64,000 nucleotides of DNA from Rotaria sp. Silwood1 (GCA_905250075.1 CAJNOP010000002.1:3291867-3355866), one strand, 5' to 3'. Counted from the stretch's first letter, positions 48,098-59,652 are shown. The notes: a model not told the origin generated them from the sequence alone. A program made the numbers and translations.

Positions 48098-51000
48098 ATG
48101 CTTTATTTTATTGGCCTTGGTTTAGCTGATGTTGATGATTTAACTGTTAAAGGTTTACGTATAATTAAAAATTGTAAAGAAGTTTATTTGGAAACATATA
48201 CAACAATTTTACAAATTGATCAAAAAACATTAGAAGAATATTTAGGAATTCAAGTCATACCTGCTGACAGAGAACTTGTTGAACTTTCAGCTGGTAAGAA
48301 AAAATTTTTCAGTTAACATTAGAGATTTATTTTTGCTTGTTTATCTTTTCAAGATACGATATTAAATAATGCTCGAGATCATGATATAGCATTTCTTGTT
48401 GGTGGTGATCCACTGTCAGCAACAACTCATACTGATTTAATTTTACGCGCTGTTGAACTTAATATTCCTTATAAAGTCATACATAATGCATCAATAATGA
48501 ATGCTATTGGTAGTTGTGGATTACAGGTAAAATATTTTCAATAGATAAAAAATTCAATTATATATCTACATGTGTAAAGTTATATCATTTCGGTGAAACG
48601 GTTTCGATTGTTTTTTGGACAGATACATGGCGACCAACAAGTTTTTGTGAAAAAATTGTTGCTAATCGACGACGTGGTTTACACACACTTTGTTTATTAG
48701 GTATTTAGATTTTTAATTAATCTATTTTTATTCGATTGAAAATTTTCAGATATCAAAATCAAAGAACAAGATGAAGCTAGTTATATGAAGTTTGTTGTTT
48801 ATACTTATTCAATCTATGAAAATTTTTTTATATGAAATTGTTGTTTGTTTTTAGAAAGAAAAAAACATATCTACCACCGCGTTTTATGACTGCATCACAA
48901 GCAGCTTCTCAAATCCTTGAATCAGCCAAACAATTACAAGTTGAAGATGGTAAGTTTGTTCTTTGTTTTTTTTTAAATTTAAATATTTGTTTTTGATTAC
49001 TAGAAAAAAAGTGAAGATTGTTGATTTTTAAAGCATACAATATGATCATCTGTAGGATCACCTCTACCTCGAAAAAAAAACAATTTTTGTCAGAAAAATT
49101 GAAATTGAGATAAATTTATGGAAAGATGATAGACTGAGGCCTAATCTTTCATAAACAACATAACTTTCTATTTAGGACCTCTTTATTTGCCAAAATTCAT
49201 CTTCGGCTGGAAAAATATTTTGTTTAGAGAGGGCGACAATTTTTTTTTCAATTTTTCCATGGTATAACCCAGAGTTCTCTGTGAGCGTTCATTCTATACA
49301 TATAGTATTACTTTTTGTTTGAAAGAATATATCAAGATGCAGAATATAACAGAGTAGCTTTTTCTTAATTAACTCTTGTTACTGTTGCATAAGAGAGCTT
49401 TCTTATAATTAGAACATTGTGTTTGGATAGCTTTTCGATGCCTTGAACTTTTCATTCATGTTCTCTACTTAAAAAGTAAGAGTTTAAAAGGGGGCTCTCT
49501 CATGCTCTTTCAAACGGAGAAAAAAATAAGTGTATAAAATGAAGGGTCATCGAGATGTTGCATTGCAAAATGCGCTATTTTTTTACTTTGTTGATTGAAT
49601 ATCTTCTGGAAACACCATGGTAAATGGCTAAAAGCTTTATTATAGTATTTCCACTACAGTCTAAACATATCCTAATAATATCACACGATTTGAATGTATC
49701 TGGCCCAAGATCGTTTTTTTTTCAGAGAACATTTATCAAAACTCAGCTATAAATTGAAAAAGATGTTAATTACAAATGATTCAATTAAAGGTGGACGTGG
49801 TTTAGATTATTTTGTAATTAAATCTAATCAAAATCGAGATCATTGCCAGGAGAAGAAACAGATCAAGTAGAATTGAAATGAATACAATCTTGAACGGCAA
49901 AGAATCAGGAAAAAGCGAAAGTTCATCTAATTCAAACATAATTTGAAATACAAATCAAATGGCATTTTCTTCTTCATCAAACGTTATATAACGATGGAGC
50001 GGAAAGCTTTTAGACAAGATATTCCTTCACTTTGTTCGCTGATTAAGAAGATTAGTAAAAATTTTAAAACAACGCGTTAGAATAAGAATTTGTCTGCGCT
50101 TTGCAAATCTAGGTTTAGAAATATTTCGGAATTCATAGATTAGGAGCCATGAATAAGCCTTTGAAAGACTTGGAAAAAAGTTTGGACGGGCTTAAGTGCA
50201 CGATAAAACTTCCACGGTTGAAGTAAAATATATTCCAAATACATCAATACAAAAAGCAATCACTTCTTGACAAATTAATATTCTGATTATGAGTCCTATA
50301 TAAGGCGTCTAAAAGCAATAAGAATTTTGTCAAGAGATCTAATAAGACTTTTGCAAAACTTCAATTTCCAGACTTACAAAATGACCAAAGTCATTTTGAA
50401 GGATAGCGTCGAGACTCTCAGTTTTTAGCTCTCTCTCTTTAGAGGGCAATTTCATCTCGAATATTGTATGAAAAATCGCTAATAGAATGAATGCGGTACG
50501 AGGCATCATTTCCTTTTAGAACATCTAATATACGAGTGCTGATCCAAAAAAAGTCAAAAATTTGATGTAGTCAAGTAAAAAGAAGTGGGCTAGAGAGAAA
50601 TTGATCGCATTTCCTGTCTCAAAGCTAGTTAGAGAAACTCTCTTCGTTCTAGCTTTATTTTCAAATCTTTCAAAGGTTCACTACAAGCCTTTCAATCTGT
50701 GAGTCTTCAAAAGACTCTGAACCTAGATTCATAAAGAGTACGAAATTCTCATTCTAGTCCAGTGTTTTTCAAACTCTGCTGGCCCTCTTAACCTCGGTCG
50801 AAAAATGAAGAAACGCTTTGTCTCAGAACTTTCGGTTCACTCATTTACCACACCTACAGAATAAGAGTTTTCATTTAATTCTAGCTGAAGAGCTATACAA
50901 ATATTCAGAGATATGGGGGACGAGGAATGTGCACCTTACCGCCGCCTCCCGTCGCCCGAGTTTGAGAAAATTTTCATTTTTCCACAAGCAAAAAACATTC

Positions 51001-51275
51001 TTTGTATTAAAAATTGTGTTTTATTGGTTTTTATTCTAGTAATCAATGAGAAAACATTATGTGTGGGTGCAGCACGTATTGGTTGGTCAGATGAAAAGTT
51101 TATAACAACGACTTTACGTCGAATGGCTGATGAAATTGATTTAGGTCGTCCATTACATTCACTTGTTATTGTTGGTCAATTACATCCACTTGAAATTGAT
51201 TATCTTAAAATTCATACAATTGAATCATCATTTGATCAATTAGCACTAGAGAACAACCAGAGTTTAAATCATTAA
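48098..51275 (+). CDS. DPH5: Diphthine methyl ester synthase
   Basis: 286 aa (human 285) from six exons: 48098..48293, 48354..48526, 48580..48700, 48750..48789, 48855..48949 and 51040..51275. It is a SAM-dependent class III (tetrapyrrole-type) methyltransferase that methylates the modified histidine of elongation factor 2 in diphthamide synthesis. Diagnostic segments are [88 protein letters not shown] and [10 protein letters not shown]. The last intron is 2.1 kb and holds a dispersed repeat, a possible hAT end and other debris. It is convergent with the next minus-strand gene, 114 bp between stop codons. Confidence 0.96.
49070..49735 (+). repeat. Dispersed ~600-bp intronic repeat, copy C
   Basis: It lies in the 2.1-kb last intron of DPH5. 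Blocks in common with copies A and B include AAATTGAGATAAATTTATGG, AATCTTTCATAAAC, TTTGCCAAAATTC, GAGCGTTCATTCTATA, TACTTAAAAAGTAAGAGTTT, AAAATGAAGG, GAATATCTTCTGGAAA and GATTTGAATGTATCTGGCCC. Confidence 0.7.
49763..49870 (+). pseudogene. Short coding-like fragment in DPH5 intron
   Basis: A 35-codon frame with varied residues ([19 protein letters not shown] near the start) ending in TAG. It is not joined to DPH5 exons and has no family match. It may be a captured exon fragment or chance. Confidence 0.2.
50760..50975. mobile_element. Possible short hAT-like remnant in DPH5 intron
   Basis: The sequence CAGTGTTTTTCAAACTCTG resembles a classic hAT terminal repeat, and CGAGTTTGAGAAAATTTT lies in inverted orientation about 190 bp later. 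No clear target-site duplication was found. The interior includes an unusually GC-rich patch (GCCGCCTCCCGTCGCCCG). Confidence 0.3.
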
Positions 51276-51389
51276 AAAGAAATATAACTTCTTATGTAAG
51301 CTCAATTGTTTTTTTTTTGTTCTGTTTCTCATAACAACAGGTAAAACATTTGAAAATGTTATCTTATAAAAGAAAAAGAAAATCTTCTT

Positions 51390-54300
51390 TTATTTCATTC
51401 GAAAATGAACGTGTGGATGTGAAGCAGAAATAGGTGAAGAATGATGATCGAGAGATATGGAGTCTGATAGTTGATCCATTGATAATTGTTTATGTATTGT
51501 TGGAAAATACAGATCAAGATTATCGATTTTTTCTAGTAAATATTTTGTTCGTTCAATAGAGTTTTTCGGTAAATTTATATGATTATGTTGTTGAAAATCA
51601 TTTTCAATTGTCTTTAATATAGCTTTTACATCATCATTATCTAATTGATATTGTCTAAAAAAAGATCAAACAAAAAATTTTCTACTTAAGGCATTGTAAA
51701 AGTAAAGACGTTGCCAGTATAACATCTCAAGTTAAGAAACATAAGCAGTTTCAACTAGTAGACTCCGAACAATGATAAGAACTTGAAATAGGAATCCGAT
51801 GGCCGAATCTGGGCGATTATCATTGAAACTAGAAAAGTTCGACGGATTGGGTGGTTGGAATCATTATTCTAGGACCGTATATAAAGCTGCAGAAGATTTT
51901 CTCTCTTTGTGTATACTCATAGTCTAAACAGTGCTCTATAATTGTATAATGTTTCATCATTCTTTAGGAGGTATCATAACAATTAAAATTCTGATGAAAG
52001 TTGTTCACCACTATTTATTAGATGTTGTCGTCATTGATGCATCATCTTCTTTTTTCAATATTAGTTTAATTTTATTCATATATGTCGATTCCTATGTGCA
52101 CGATTTACTTTCTGTTGAAGGTGTGCGTATAGTTCTTTTTCTCATCCAAGTTTCACATCCATCCGGTTCAAATCTAAGATGTTGGAAAAATAAATTCATA
52201 AGTGATGAATATTTAATGACATTGTGGCAACGCTGTGATGAAGGTTATATTGACATTTCAGTGCGCTTGAAAGCTGATCTATTGAGATATTTTCAACGTT
52301 CATCAAAACGTGAAACAGTCATCTCTCTCTGTTTTGTTGTTACTTGTTCATACATTTATCGGAATTTTTTCTTTGTTCCGATAATATATTGTTTGTCGCA
52401 ATAATTACTCATTTCCCTTTGTCGAAGTTATCAATGGGCAGCAAATTCGCGGACAGTAAATCGTGTAAATTGTCTATTCTATCTGTAACAATTTTAGCAA
52501 GCATCTTCTTGAAGTCTAGTGGCTCTCTTTTAATTCATTATATAGAACAGGGTTAAATTGTCAGTCACCAATATTATGTGTATAATTGTTTTTAGCCTAT
52601 TGGTAATGAAATCATGAAACTCAGATCTTTCATTTGATACTTATATAGTTATCTTCAATGGAAACGTATCACGATAAAGCCACTCCAGCAAAAGTTTTCG
52701 GACCTCGCATTATGTGATTTTGAGTTATTGGACTTGATAGAACAGAATCAAACCAATTTCAGATGGATAATTTATTCTATAACTACGTTTATATACTACT
52801 TTAAGCAAGAGAAATATAGAAGTGCCGACACGTCATTACTTTTTGACTATGCCCTAAGTATTTTTTATTCGAATAACTAACCGAATAATTTCCTTTTGTA
52901 TTTTTTCTTGATGATTTAAATGTAAGCATTCTTGTTGAAAAATCTTATTTTCTTCATCAATATCAAATAAAAGTAAATCATCATTCGGATAAACTTTTGT
53001 TGTTGATGGTGTATTATGATGACTTATTGTTTGTGTTAATATATCATAATTAACTGGTGTTGTTTTTTCAATAGCTGATCCTATTGTACCATTACTAAAA
53101 TGAAAATTTAGTATTGTATCAAGAAAATCTTCATGTTTCTGAGAAGATTTGAAATAATTATTAAGATGTAAGTGTGTTATTATTCCCACAAAAATTAAAA
53201 TTAAACCAATCAAAAAACACATAACAATAGATATAATACTAATAGAATGTTGTATAGAATTAAGATAATTATTACAAATTATAGGTTGTTGAGTTAAAGA
53301 ATGAAGACAACATTGATTAAGTTTTGAATGATTAAACATAATCGTTTTTAAAAATGTTATTTGTTCATTTTGAATACGTGAACGAGATATACATGAAGAT
53401 GGTTCATAAGAACATGACGAATTTAAATTAATATTATATGGAAAAAGTTTCGATTCATATGAAAAATTATTATAATGATAACGTACAAAAATAACTAGGT
53501 CAGAAGAAAAATAGGTTACTTTTGTTCTTATTTAGAGCATGTTTTGAAAGTTCGAAAGAAAGAAAACGTGAATAGATACTCGACAATTTAAAAAACTTAA
53601 ATATATTTTTTTACAGTTTGGTTTTATATCCATTGAAATAGTTCTACTCATGGTCAAAGTCTTATGAACCAGCATTATGAAACGCTAACTAAAAATTGAA
53701 TTTGATAACAACACTCCAACTAAACATTGCATTAGCAAAATGTTTCAGCGATTTTTTTTGAAACCAGTACTGCCGAAAATCGATGATTGTAGAGTAATTA
53801 CTGACGGAAAAAAATTGATGAAGTTAAAGACGCTTGTAAAAATGAGTCAGGATCAAGTATTGGATCTATGCAACTCTTCTTTGTAGAAGTACCTTATATG
53901 GTTTTTATAAAAGATGTTCTATCCTAATTCGATATGTCATTGGTTGAAGTAATTATCAAGCGTATATGTAATAGACTAAATATTTGATCCTAGCTCATTT
54001 CCACAAGTATAATTAACTTCATGAATTTTCTCTTCAGGTATTGCTGTAGTTCTTCTAAAATGTGAAATGCACTTTCAATTTTTGTTTTACAACGACAATT
54101 GTCTCAAATTAGAACATCAGTAAAATTATTTTAAGTCTGGCTTTTGTAGACACAGACATTTTATCTACAAGCTTCGATCAGTTTACAATCAAACTGTAAA
54201 AGAATATTTAAATTTCTTATATTCCTCAGGTACTATTCATGGTTTTTTTTTGTCGTTCGAACTTTTAGAACATCTTGTTTTTAAAACAAAATCAATTTTA

Positions 54301-54639
54301 CTTACTTGTACATATATAAGGAATACAATAATTAAAAATTCGACATCGACGTGATGGACATAATTTTACGTGTGTATATGTTATATTTATAATTGAACAA
54401 TCAATTTTATTTACTAAATGATGTTCGTATGCAGTATAGATTATAATAAAAATACATAGACCAAGAACGATCAAACTAATACCAGATATACCGAATATAA
54501 CAGAATAAAATTCAAGTTTATTTTTTTCAAATTTATCTAACCATGAACTAAGATAATAGAGTCGACGACTTGAAAAATTATTGTTAGGATCGAGATCTAG
54601 CACATTAATATTATTAGATTCTGTTGATCTTTCTTGCAT
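51390..54639 (-). CDS. Unrecognised two-TM protein with cysteine-rich loop
   Basis: 403 aa from three exons joining in phase: 54639..54306, 53494..52882 and 51654..51390. An N-terminal soluble part of about 45 residues leads to TM1 (about 45-70, FGISGISLIVLGLCIFIIIY). A loop of about 130 residues then carries some eight cysteines (LCPSRRC, CIPYIC, SCSYEPSSC, NQCCLH, IICNN). TM2 (about 208-232, IVMCFLIGLILIFVGIITHL) is followed by a long hydrophilic tail. The loop resembles an extracellular disulfide domain between two membrane passes, with both ends cytoplasmic. I do not recognise the family. The donor CG|GTTAGT and the acceptor TTTTTTTAG at 51655 support the last junction. A stop would follow within 10 codons if the donor were ignored. 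Confidence 0.7.
51799..52404 (+). pseudogene. Coding-like debris antisense in an intron
   Basis: Inside the 1.2-kb intron of the two-TM gene, the opposite strand has a 43-codon frame from 51799 (LSLKLEKFDGLGGWNHYS) and a 157-codon frame from 51931 with a HHSLGG sequence reminiscent of an alpha/beta-hydrolase nucleophile elbow. Neither forms a full domain. Possibly decayed gene or transposon remains. Confidence 0.2.
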
Positions 54640-56063
54640 AAAAAGACAAACGGCATATCTTTTGGCGCGTTATTTAATTTTGATTAGAGGCTTTTTTTGG
54701 ATATATAGGATCATCTTCAACTTGTGGCAATTTGAATTTTTTTGAGAGTGAAATAAAAAGCTTGTTAGCATATTGCTTTTGAAGTTAAAACATGGAGTAC
54801 ACATGTGTTTTTTAGCTTCATTATATTAATACAAAATATGTAAAGTGGACAATCTTGAGCAGACTATAATTATTTTTCAAAGATATTTGCTGGATTTTTG
54901 CATTTCGCACAGAATTTTTTACATTCTACTGGCGCTCTATTGTATGCTCGCCTTCTTGGCATCCGCACTAGTTACTTTTCTTTTGCACATTCTGTTTTTC
55001 TTAATGTCTCAGTATTATTAATCTAACCATTGATTTAACTAGTAAATAAGCCTTTTGTATATATTCATTGTATTCACAGCAGATGTCAACATCAAAACAT
55101 TACTATGCATATTAATAAGCTAGGAAACACTAACACTGATTATTCTCCAAAGTTACAATTTGCTCAGTTCACGCTTTTTTTTACGTTGATCATATAACGA
55201 TCGTGATAAATAAATACAATAGTATCCATCATTCTTGACATATTTGGTATAATTATCTATTTATACAAAAAACATTGACAAACGCATGTTAGTCATTTAA
55301 ATTTCAAGGAAGGCTTTGGAATGCTCTAGAAAGGTCTTTTTTCCATTGCAAAGAAACTATGGGAAAGAAGTCTGTTATTCTCAGTTGTTTGAAAAACATG
55401 CTCATTGGTCTCTAAACAATTTCCGTCACCTGCTACGTAAACCAAAAACACGCTAGGGCAGAATCGAAAAATTTCGACTTAAAACTCACACTCTGGTCTT
55501 CCTTCGAAAACATATATGCGAGTTCCACAATAATGTTGTTATTTTTCAAAATACTTCTAAAATTACTGAATAACACCAAAAAGTTCGCAGTCAAAGCTGT
55601 GTATATAGAACTCGCACTGGTTAATGTTATACTTGATAACTTAAGATAACAAATATCAATGTTCGACATTAATGACGCATCAACCAATTTCAGTCAAAGT
55701 TTATCGTAAGATAAAATTTTATCGTGAAGTTCGACGAAATATTGAATACTTCATAAAATTAAATATACATCGACATTGTCATTCTCTTATTTATCTTGCC
55801 ACGTAGAGGAATCAAAATTTCTTTAAGAACAGTTGTGTAGTAAGCCTCTTATTATGACGATGACGATGCAAAACTTTTGCATTGTTTTTTTTTCAGTATA
55901 TTCTAAGGTTCTTATTTTTCTTTCTTTCTTTCCTTTTTTTTTCTTTCGAATGTAGCTTTTTTTTGTGCTTGAATTGATGATTCATATTTCTTCTAGATTT
56001 TTCTTCATTTTTTTTTTCAATATAAAATTGCGTTTCAACGCTTTTTTTTCTCATTTATTCATC
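54640..56063. other. Divergent spacer, two-TM gene / glutaredoxin
   Basis: About 1.4 kb between two start codons facing away from each other. A minus-strand 84-codon frame at 55433-55687 has no splice context. No repeat was identified. Confidence 0.45.
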
Positions 56064-56487
56064 ATGTCATCAAGCGGTTCAGGCGATAAAGCTAGTGGAA
56101 ACAGTGTAAGTGATGAAATCAATCAATTACTTAAAGATCATAAAGTTATAGTATTTTCAAAAACTTATTGTACGTAAGAGTAAATATTTTTATCTTCAAA
56201 GAAACAAAATAGCAAATATTTTTTTTTTTTATAAAGGCCCATATTGTACAAAAGCCAAAAAAATTCTTGGCAAATATAAATTAAAAGATTATAAAATCAT
56301 CGAACTTGATGAAATCGAAAATGGTGATGATTACATGGACGTACTTGGCCAAATCACAGATGCAGATACAGTTCCACGTGTATTCATTGATGGAAAATGT
56401 ATTGGTGGTGGTGATGATACAGAAAAATTAGAAAAACAAGGTGAACTTGAAAAAAGATTGAAAAAAGCCAATGCATTAGAAGATTAG
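56064..56487 (+). CDS. Dithiol glutaredoxin
   Basis: 118 aa from two exons (56064..56169 and 56237..56487). It reduces protein and low-molecular-weight disulfides with glutathione, and is probably cytosolic since no targeting peptide is seen. The active site CPYC is at residues 36-39, and the intron splits the first Cys codon (T|GC). The family cis-Pro motif is TVPRVFIDG, followed by the GGGDD glutathione-binding segment. The C-terminus is a lysine-rich helix. The start was chosen at MSSSGSG; an upstream in-frame Met would add an implausible Phe-rich leader. The stress-protein gene begins 174 bp downstream on the same strand. Confidence 0.95.
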
Positions 56488-56629
56488 AAATAAATAAACT
56501 TATACAATATTATTCAAGTCTCCTGTTCAATTTATCCTAGACTATTAATAGTACATCTGTATTTTGTTCCTTTTGAAACCTTATTAATAAACACCACTCA
56601 ATTAATTTTGTTATTTTTGTCTTGTTTAT

Positions 56630-56646
56630 GCTAATTAATGTTTTAG
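56630..56646 (+). promoter_or_regulatory. Candidate trans-splice acceptor before GSP26-like gene
   Basis: TTAATGTTTTAG ends about 15 bases before the downstream ATG, inside the 174-bp gap after glutaredoxin. Consistent with processing of a two-gene transcript. Confidence 0.35.
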
Positions 56647-56661
56647 AAAAATAAAATTAAG

Positions 56662-58332
56662 ATGACAGCAACAAGTCATGAAAATCAAAAAGACCTTGAA
56701 AAACTTTTCGAAATTATTCGTCATGTCAAATTTGCAATGTTAACAACGGTTACTGAAGATGGAACACTTCATAGCCGGTAGATTTGTTTTTTTTTTTCTA
56801 TTAAAATCATTTTTAAAACAATTTTGAAATTTACATTTTTTTTGAGACCAATGATTAATAAGCAAGCTGATTCATTTCATGGTGAACTTTGGTTTTTTAC
56901 ACAGCGAAGCAGTAAAATATTTATTAATAAATCAATATTTATTGGTCTGTGACATTTTTTTAATTGTAGCACATAAAATTACAGAATTGAAAAAAGGCTC
57001 CGAAGAAGTTAATGTATCTTATTCAGATCCTGATCATCAATCATGTATGTTTCTATTCTATGTATTAATCTTATCATTACATAATCAAATTCTTTTAAGA
57101 TGTTTCCATTAGTGGTCGTGCTGACTTAGTTGATGATAATACAAAAAAGAAGGATTTATGGAATGATTCTCTTAAAACATGGTAAATCAAAATAATACAG
57201 GGCACACTAAAAAAGTTTTTTGTTCGACTCTTCCAAAATTCATAATTTGAATGCAAGTATTGTCTTATCATGCATAGATATATTTAAGATTATGTGCAAA
57301 GTTGCAGTCTGTCAGATCTTATACATAATTGTTTTTTCTGATTTCTTTTATGTTAACAGCACACATAGATGAACAGAATCAAGGTTTTTAAGTTGCGGTC
57401 GGATAACTTGTTTTTCCATCGGTCCAGGTAGCTTCTTTTCTACTGAACCCAGTCCTGATTCAAAGAAAACTATTTCAAAATTTATTCGCATCACGTTTAA
57501 AAGAATTTTTCAAAATTTGTTTTTGATTGAGTCATCTCTCTTGAATTATGTTCTCATTCATAATGCATACGATAATTCGCTTAGAAGAATAGAATGATCA
57601 ACTATAATCTTTAGTTCCGATTGGATCAAATTTTCTCTCGGTATCTTGATGATCTGGATCGGGACTAAAATCGGTTCCATGCATTTCTAGTCATACAGCA
57701 TTGTCGATATGGGTTTGAATTCGGACACGAAGAGTTTCATACGATGATTTTTTACGAAAATAAAGAACTTTTTATATCAATGACAAAATTCAATCTATGG
57801 GTGAAATAAGTCTATCTTATGAGAGTTTTAATCCAGTTTAGGTTTCTTATCAGTAGTGAACAATGCAACATTTTGCACAGAGAAAGTTCAAACTCAATTA
57901 AGCAATCGTGTGTGATTAATATGAAAGAAATGAGACAACACAACTACAAGGCCAAAAAGTTGCACATCATCTTAAACATGTCTATGTATGATAAGAGAAT
58001 ACTTACGTTTAAATGATGACTTTTAGGACAGTCAAAAAAAGACTTTTTAGTGTTCTATATAAAATACAAATATAGATAAAATTGATGTATTTTTTTATAA
58101 TAAGGTTTCCAAAAGGTCTTGATGATCCTGACTTAACATTGCTTCGGTAAGTAAACTTATATTACTTATTACGAATATATCAATTATTTTTTTTAGTATT
58201 AATATTGCCGAAGCAGAATATTGGGACGCATCAGCATCCATTATGAAAAAATTATATGGATTAGCTAAAGCAACTATTTTGGGTGATCATTCATCTTTAG
58301 CTGGTGAAAATAAAAAACTCATTTTAACTTAA
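56662..58332 (+). CDS. General stress protein 26-like flavin-binding split-barrel protein
   Basis: 171 aa from six exons: 56662..56777, 56847..56911, 56970..57044, 57100..57181, 58105..58146 and 58197..58332. It has the pyridoxamine 5'-phosphate oxidase-like split barrel: KFAMLTTVTEDGTLHSRPM, then ELWFFTQRSTHKITELK, VNVSYSDP, a SISGRADLVDD strand, WFPKGLDDPDLTLLRI and IAEAEYWDAS. These match bacterial and fungal GSP26-type proteins that bind FMN or F420-like cofactors; the exact reaction is unknown. Such proteins are common in bacteria and patchy in animals, so horizontal acquisition is possible, though introns show it is long settled. The fourth intron (0.92 kb) contains a transposon-like insert. 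It follows glutaredoxin by 174 bp, and both suggest redox stress. Confidence 0.88.
57203..58055. mobile_element. ~0.85-kb TIR element in GSP26-like gene intron
   Basis: The ends TACAGGGCACACTAAAAAAG and CTTTTTAGTGTTCTATA are imperfect inverted repeats bordered by TA. This fits a decayed Tc1/mariner-type non-autonomous element. It fills most of the only long intron of the gene. No intact transposase frame remains. Confidence 0.5.
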
Positions 58333-59153
58333 AATAATCGATATACATCTATTCATTCAAGCTATCTCTTATTAATCGAGCAGATATTTTAAAATTTATC
58401 ACTTTTATTTTATATTGTTTAATTCAGCAAATTTTTTGTTTTCTTATTTTATTTCGAAATAAAATTTATATACATTATTTGTATATTCACAATCATGTAT
58501 GTTAATTCAATGATGGATCTCTTTGAAAGGATTATTATACGAAAAGCTATTCAAAAAATAAAAATCAATTTCAATATTTATACTAAATTAAAACAAAAAC
58601 AGTTTTATTAAACTACAAAATAACTTAAGAGAATGGCAAAAATTGTCTTTATTAGAAATGTCAAAAAAAATATCGTTGTTTGTACAAATTACGAGTCATT
58701 TATTTTATGTTTTGTTCATCATTTGACTGTATTAGTGTTGTATATTGAGATCGAAAAGATCAATATGACAACTAATTTAATTCATTTATAAGACATCTAA
58801 TTTATATTTATCGTTTAGGTACTCAAATAATTCCAGTAGACCCGTAATGAGGTATATATTTGTCGAAACCTACACACTAGAAGCTAGAATTGAATTAGTT
58901 CGAGCTCGTTGGCTTCCGATAAGATGAATGGATGCGTCTAAAGTGATAATGAAACGAATGACTGTTGATCATTAGAAACGATGAGGCAAGACAAATAATT
59001 CTTTTTATAAGGATTCCATCGAGAGAGAAACATGTTCTGCGCACATCGATCTTTTTTTCTCATCTTGTTTTTGTTGTGCTATTTTATAAGTAGAAAGTAA
59101 TAGTTCAGGCGACATTTATTCTATCGTTTATCTAGAGTGAACAACACATCATC
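58333..59153. other. Spacer before neuropeptide gene
   Basis: 820 bp, AT-rich. Contains polyadenylation-like AATAAA soon after the previous stop, and a TTTATCTAG acceptor-like site about 18 bases before the next ATG. Confidence 0.45.
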
Positions 59154-59652
59154 ATGCAATCTAATATCATTGTCCGATTTGCTATGGCTGTGTGCCTTAT
59201 CTTCCTACTATTGACTACTATTCTTTCTGAATCTAGTGTAAGTTTTCAAAATTCTTATTGAATTATTTTAAACAGAAAGTTCGTAACTTTTTATTATAGC
59301 CATCTGATTCAAAAGCAGAGTAAATCTAATTCCTTGATGTCATATTTTTGTTTTTTATATTCAAATTTCTTTAGATCCAATATACGTGTAGCTCGATCAG
59401 TATTTAGTGAATCAGATGATGATCTCAGTAGTTTTTGTCAACATCTTTGTCCGAATAATCAATTTTTTACTAAACGGTAATAAAGTTTATTATTCCTGTG
59501 GAATAAACTAATTTATTATAATTTTTTTCAGAGCTTATTTAAAAGGTTTTGTTCATGGTCGATCAGCGAACGAAGATGCTGAACAACAAAATAACGATGA
59601 TGATCTTCTTGAAAAACGTTTTGTTCATGGCAAACGTTTCGTTCATGGTTAA
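59154..59652 (+). CDS. Neuropeptide precursor with FVHG repeats
   Basis: 108 aa from four exons (59154..59237, 59300..59319, 59375..59476 and 59532..59652). Exon 2 is a 20-base micro-exon. A signal peptide occupies about residues 1-26 (AMAVCLIFLLLTTILS). Processing sites are R42, KR at 68-69, R79, KR at 97-98 and KR at 103-104. They release a 25-residue peptide with a possible disulfide loop (FCQHLC, 55-60), AYLKGFVHG (70-78), FVHG (99-102) and the C-terminal FVHG (105-108). The Gly before each basic site or stop predicts C-terminal amidation, giving AYLKGFVH-amide and two FVH-amides. An acidic spacer (DAEQQNNDDDLLE) separates them, as is usual in precursors. I do not recognise the family, so the peptide class may be lineage-specific. 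Confidence 0.8.
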
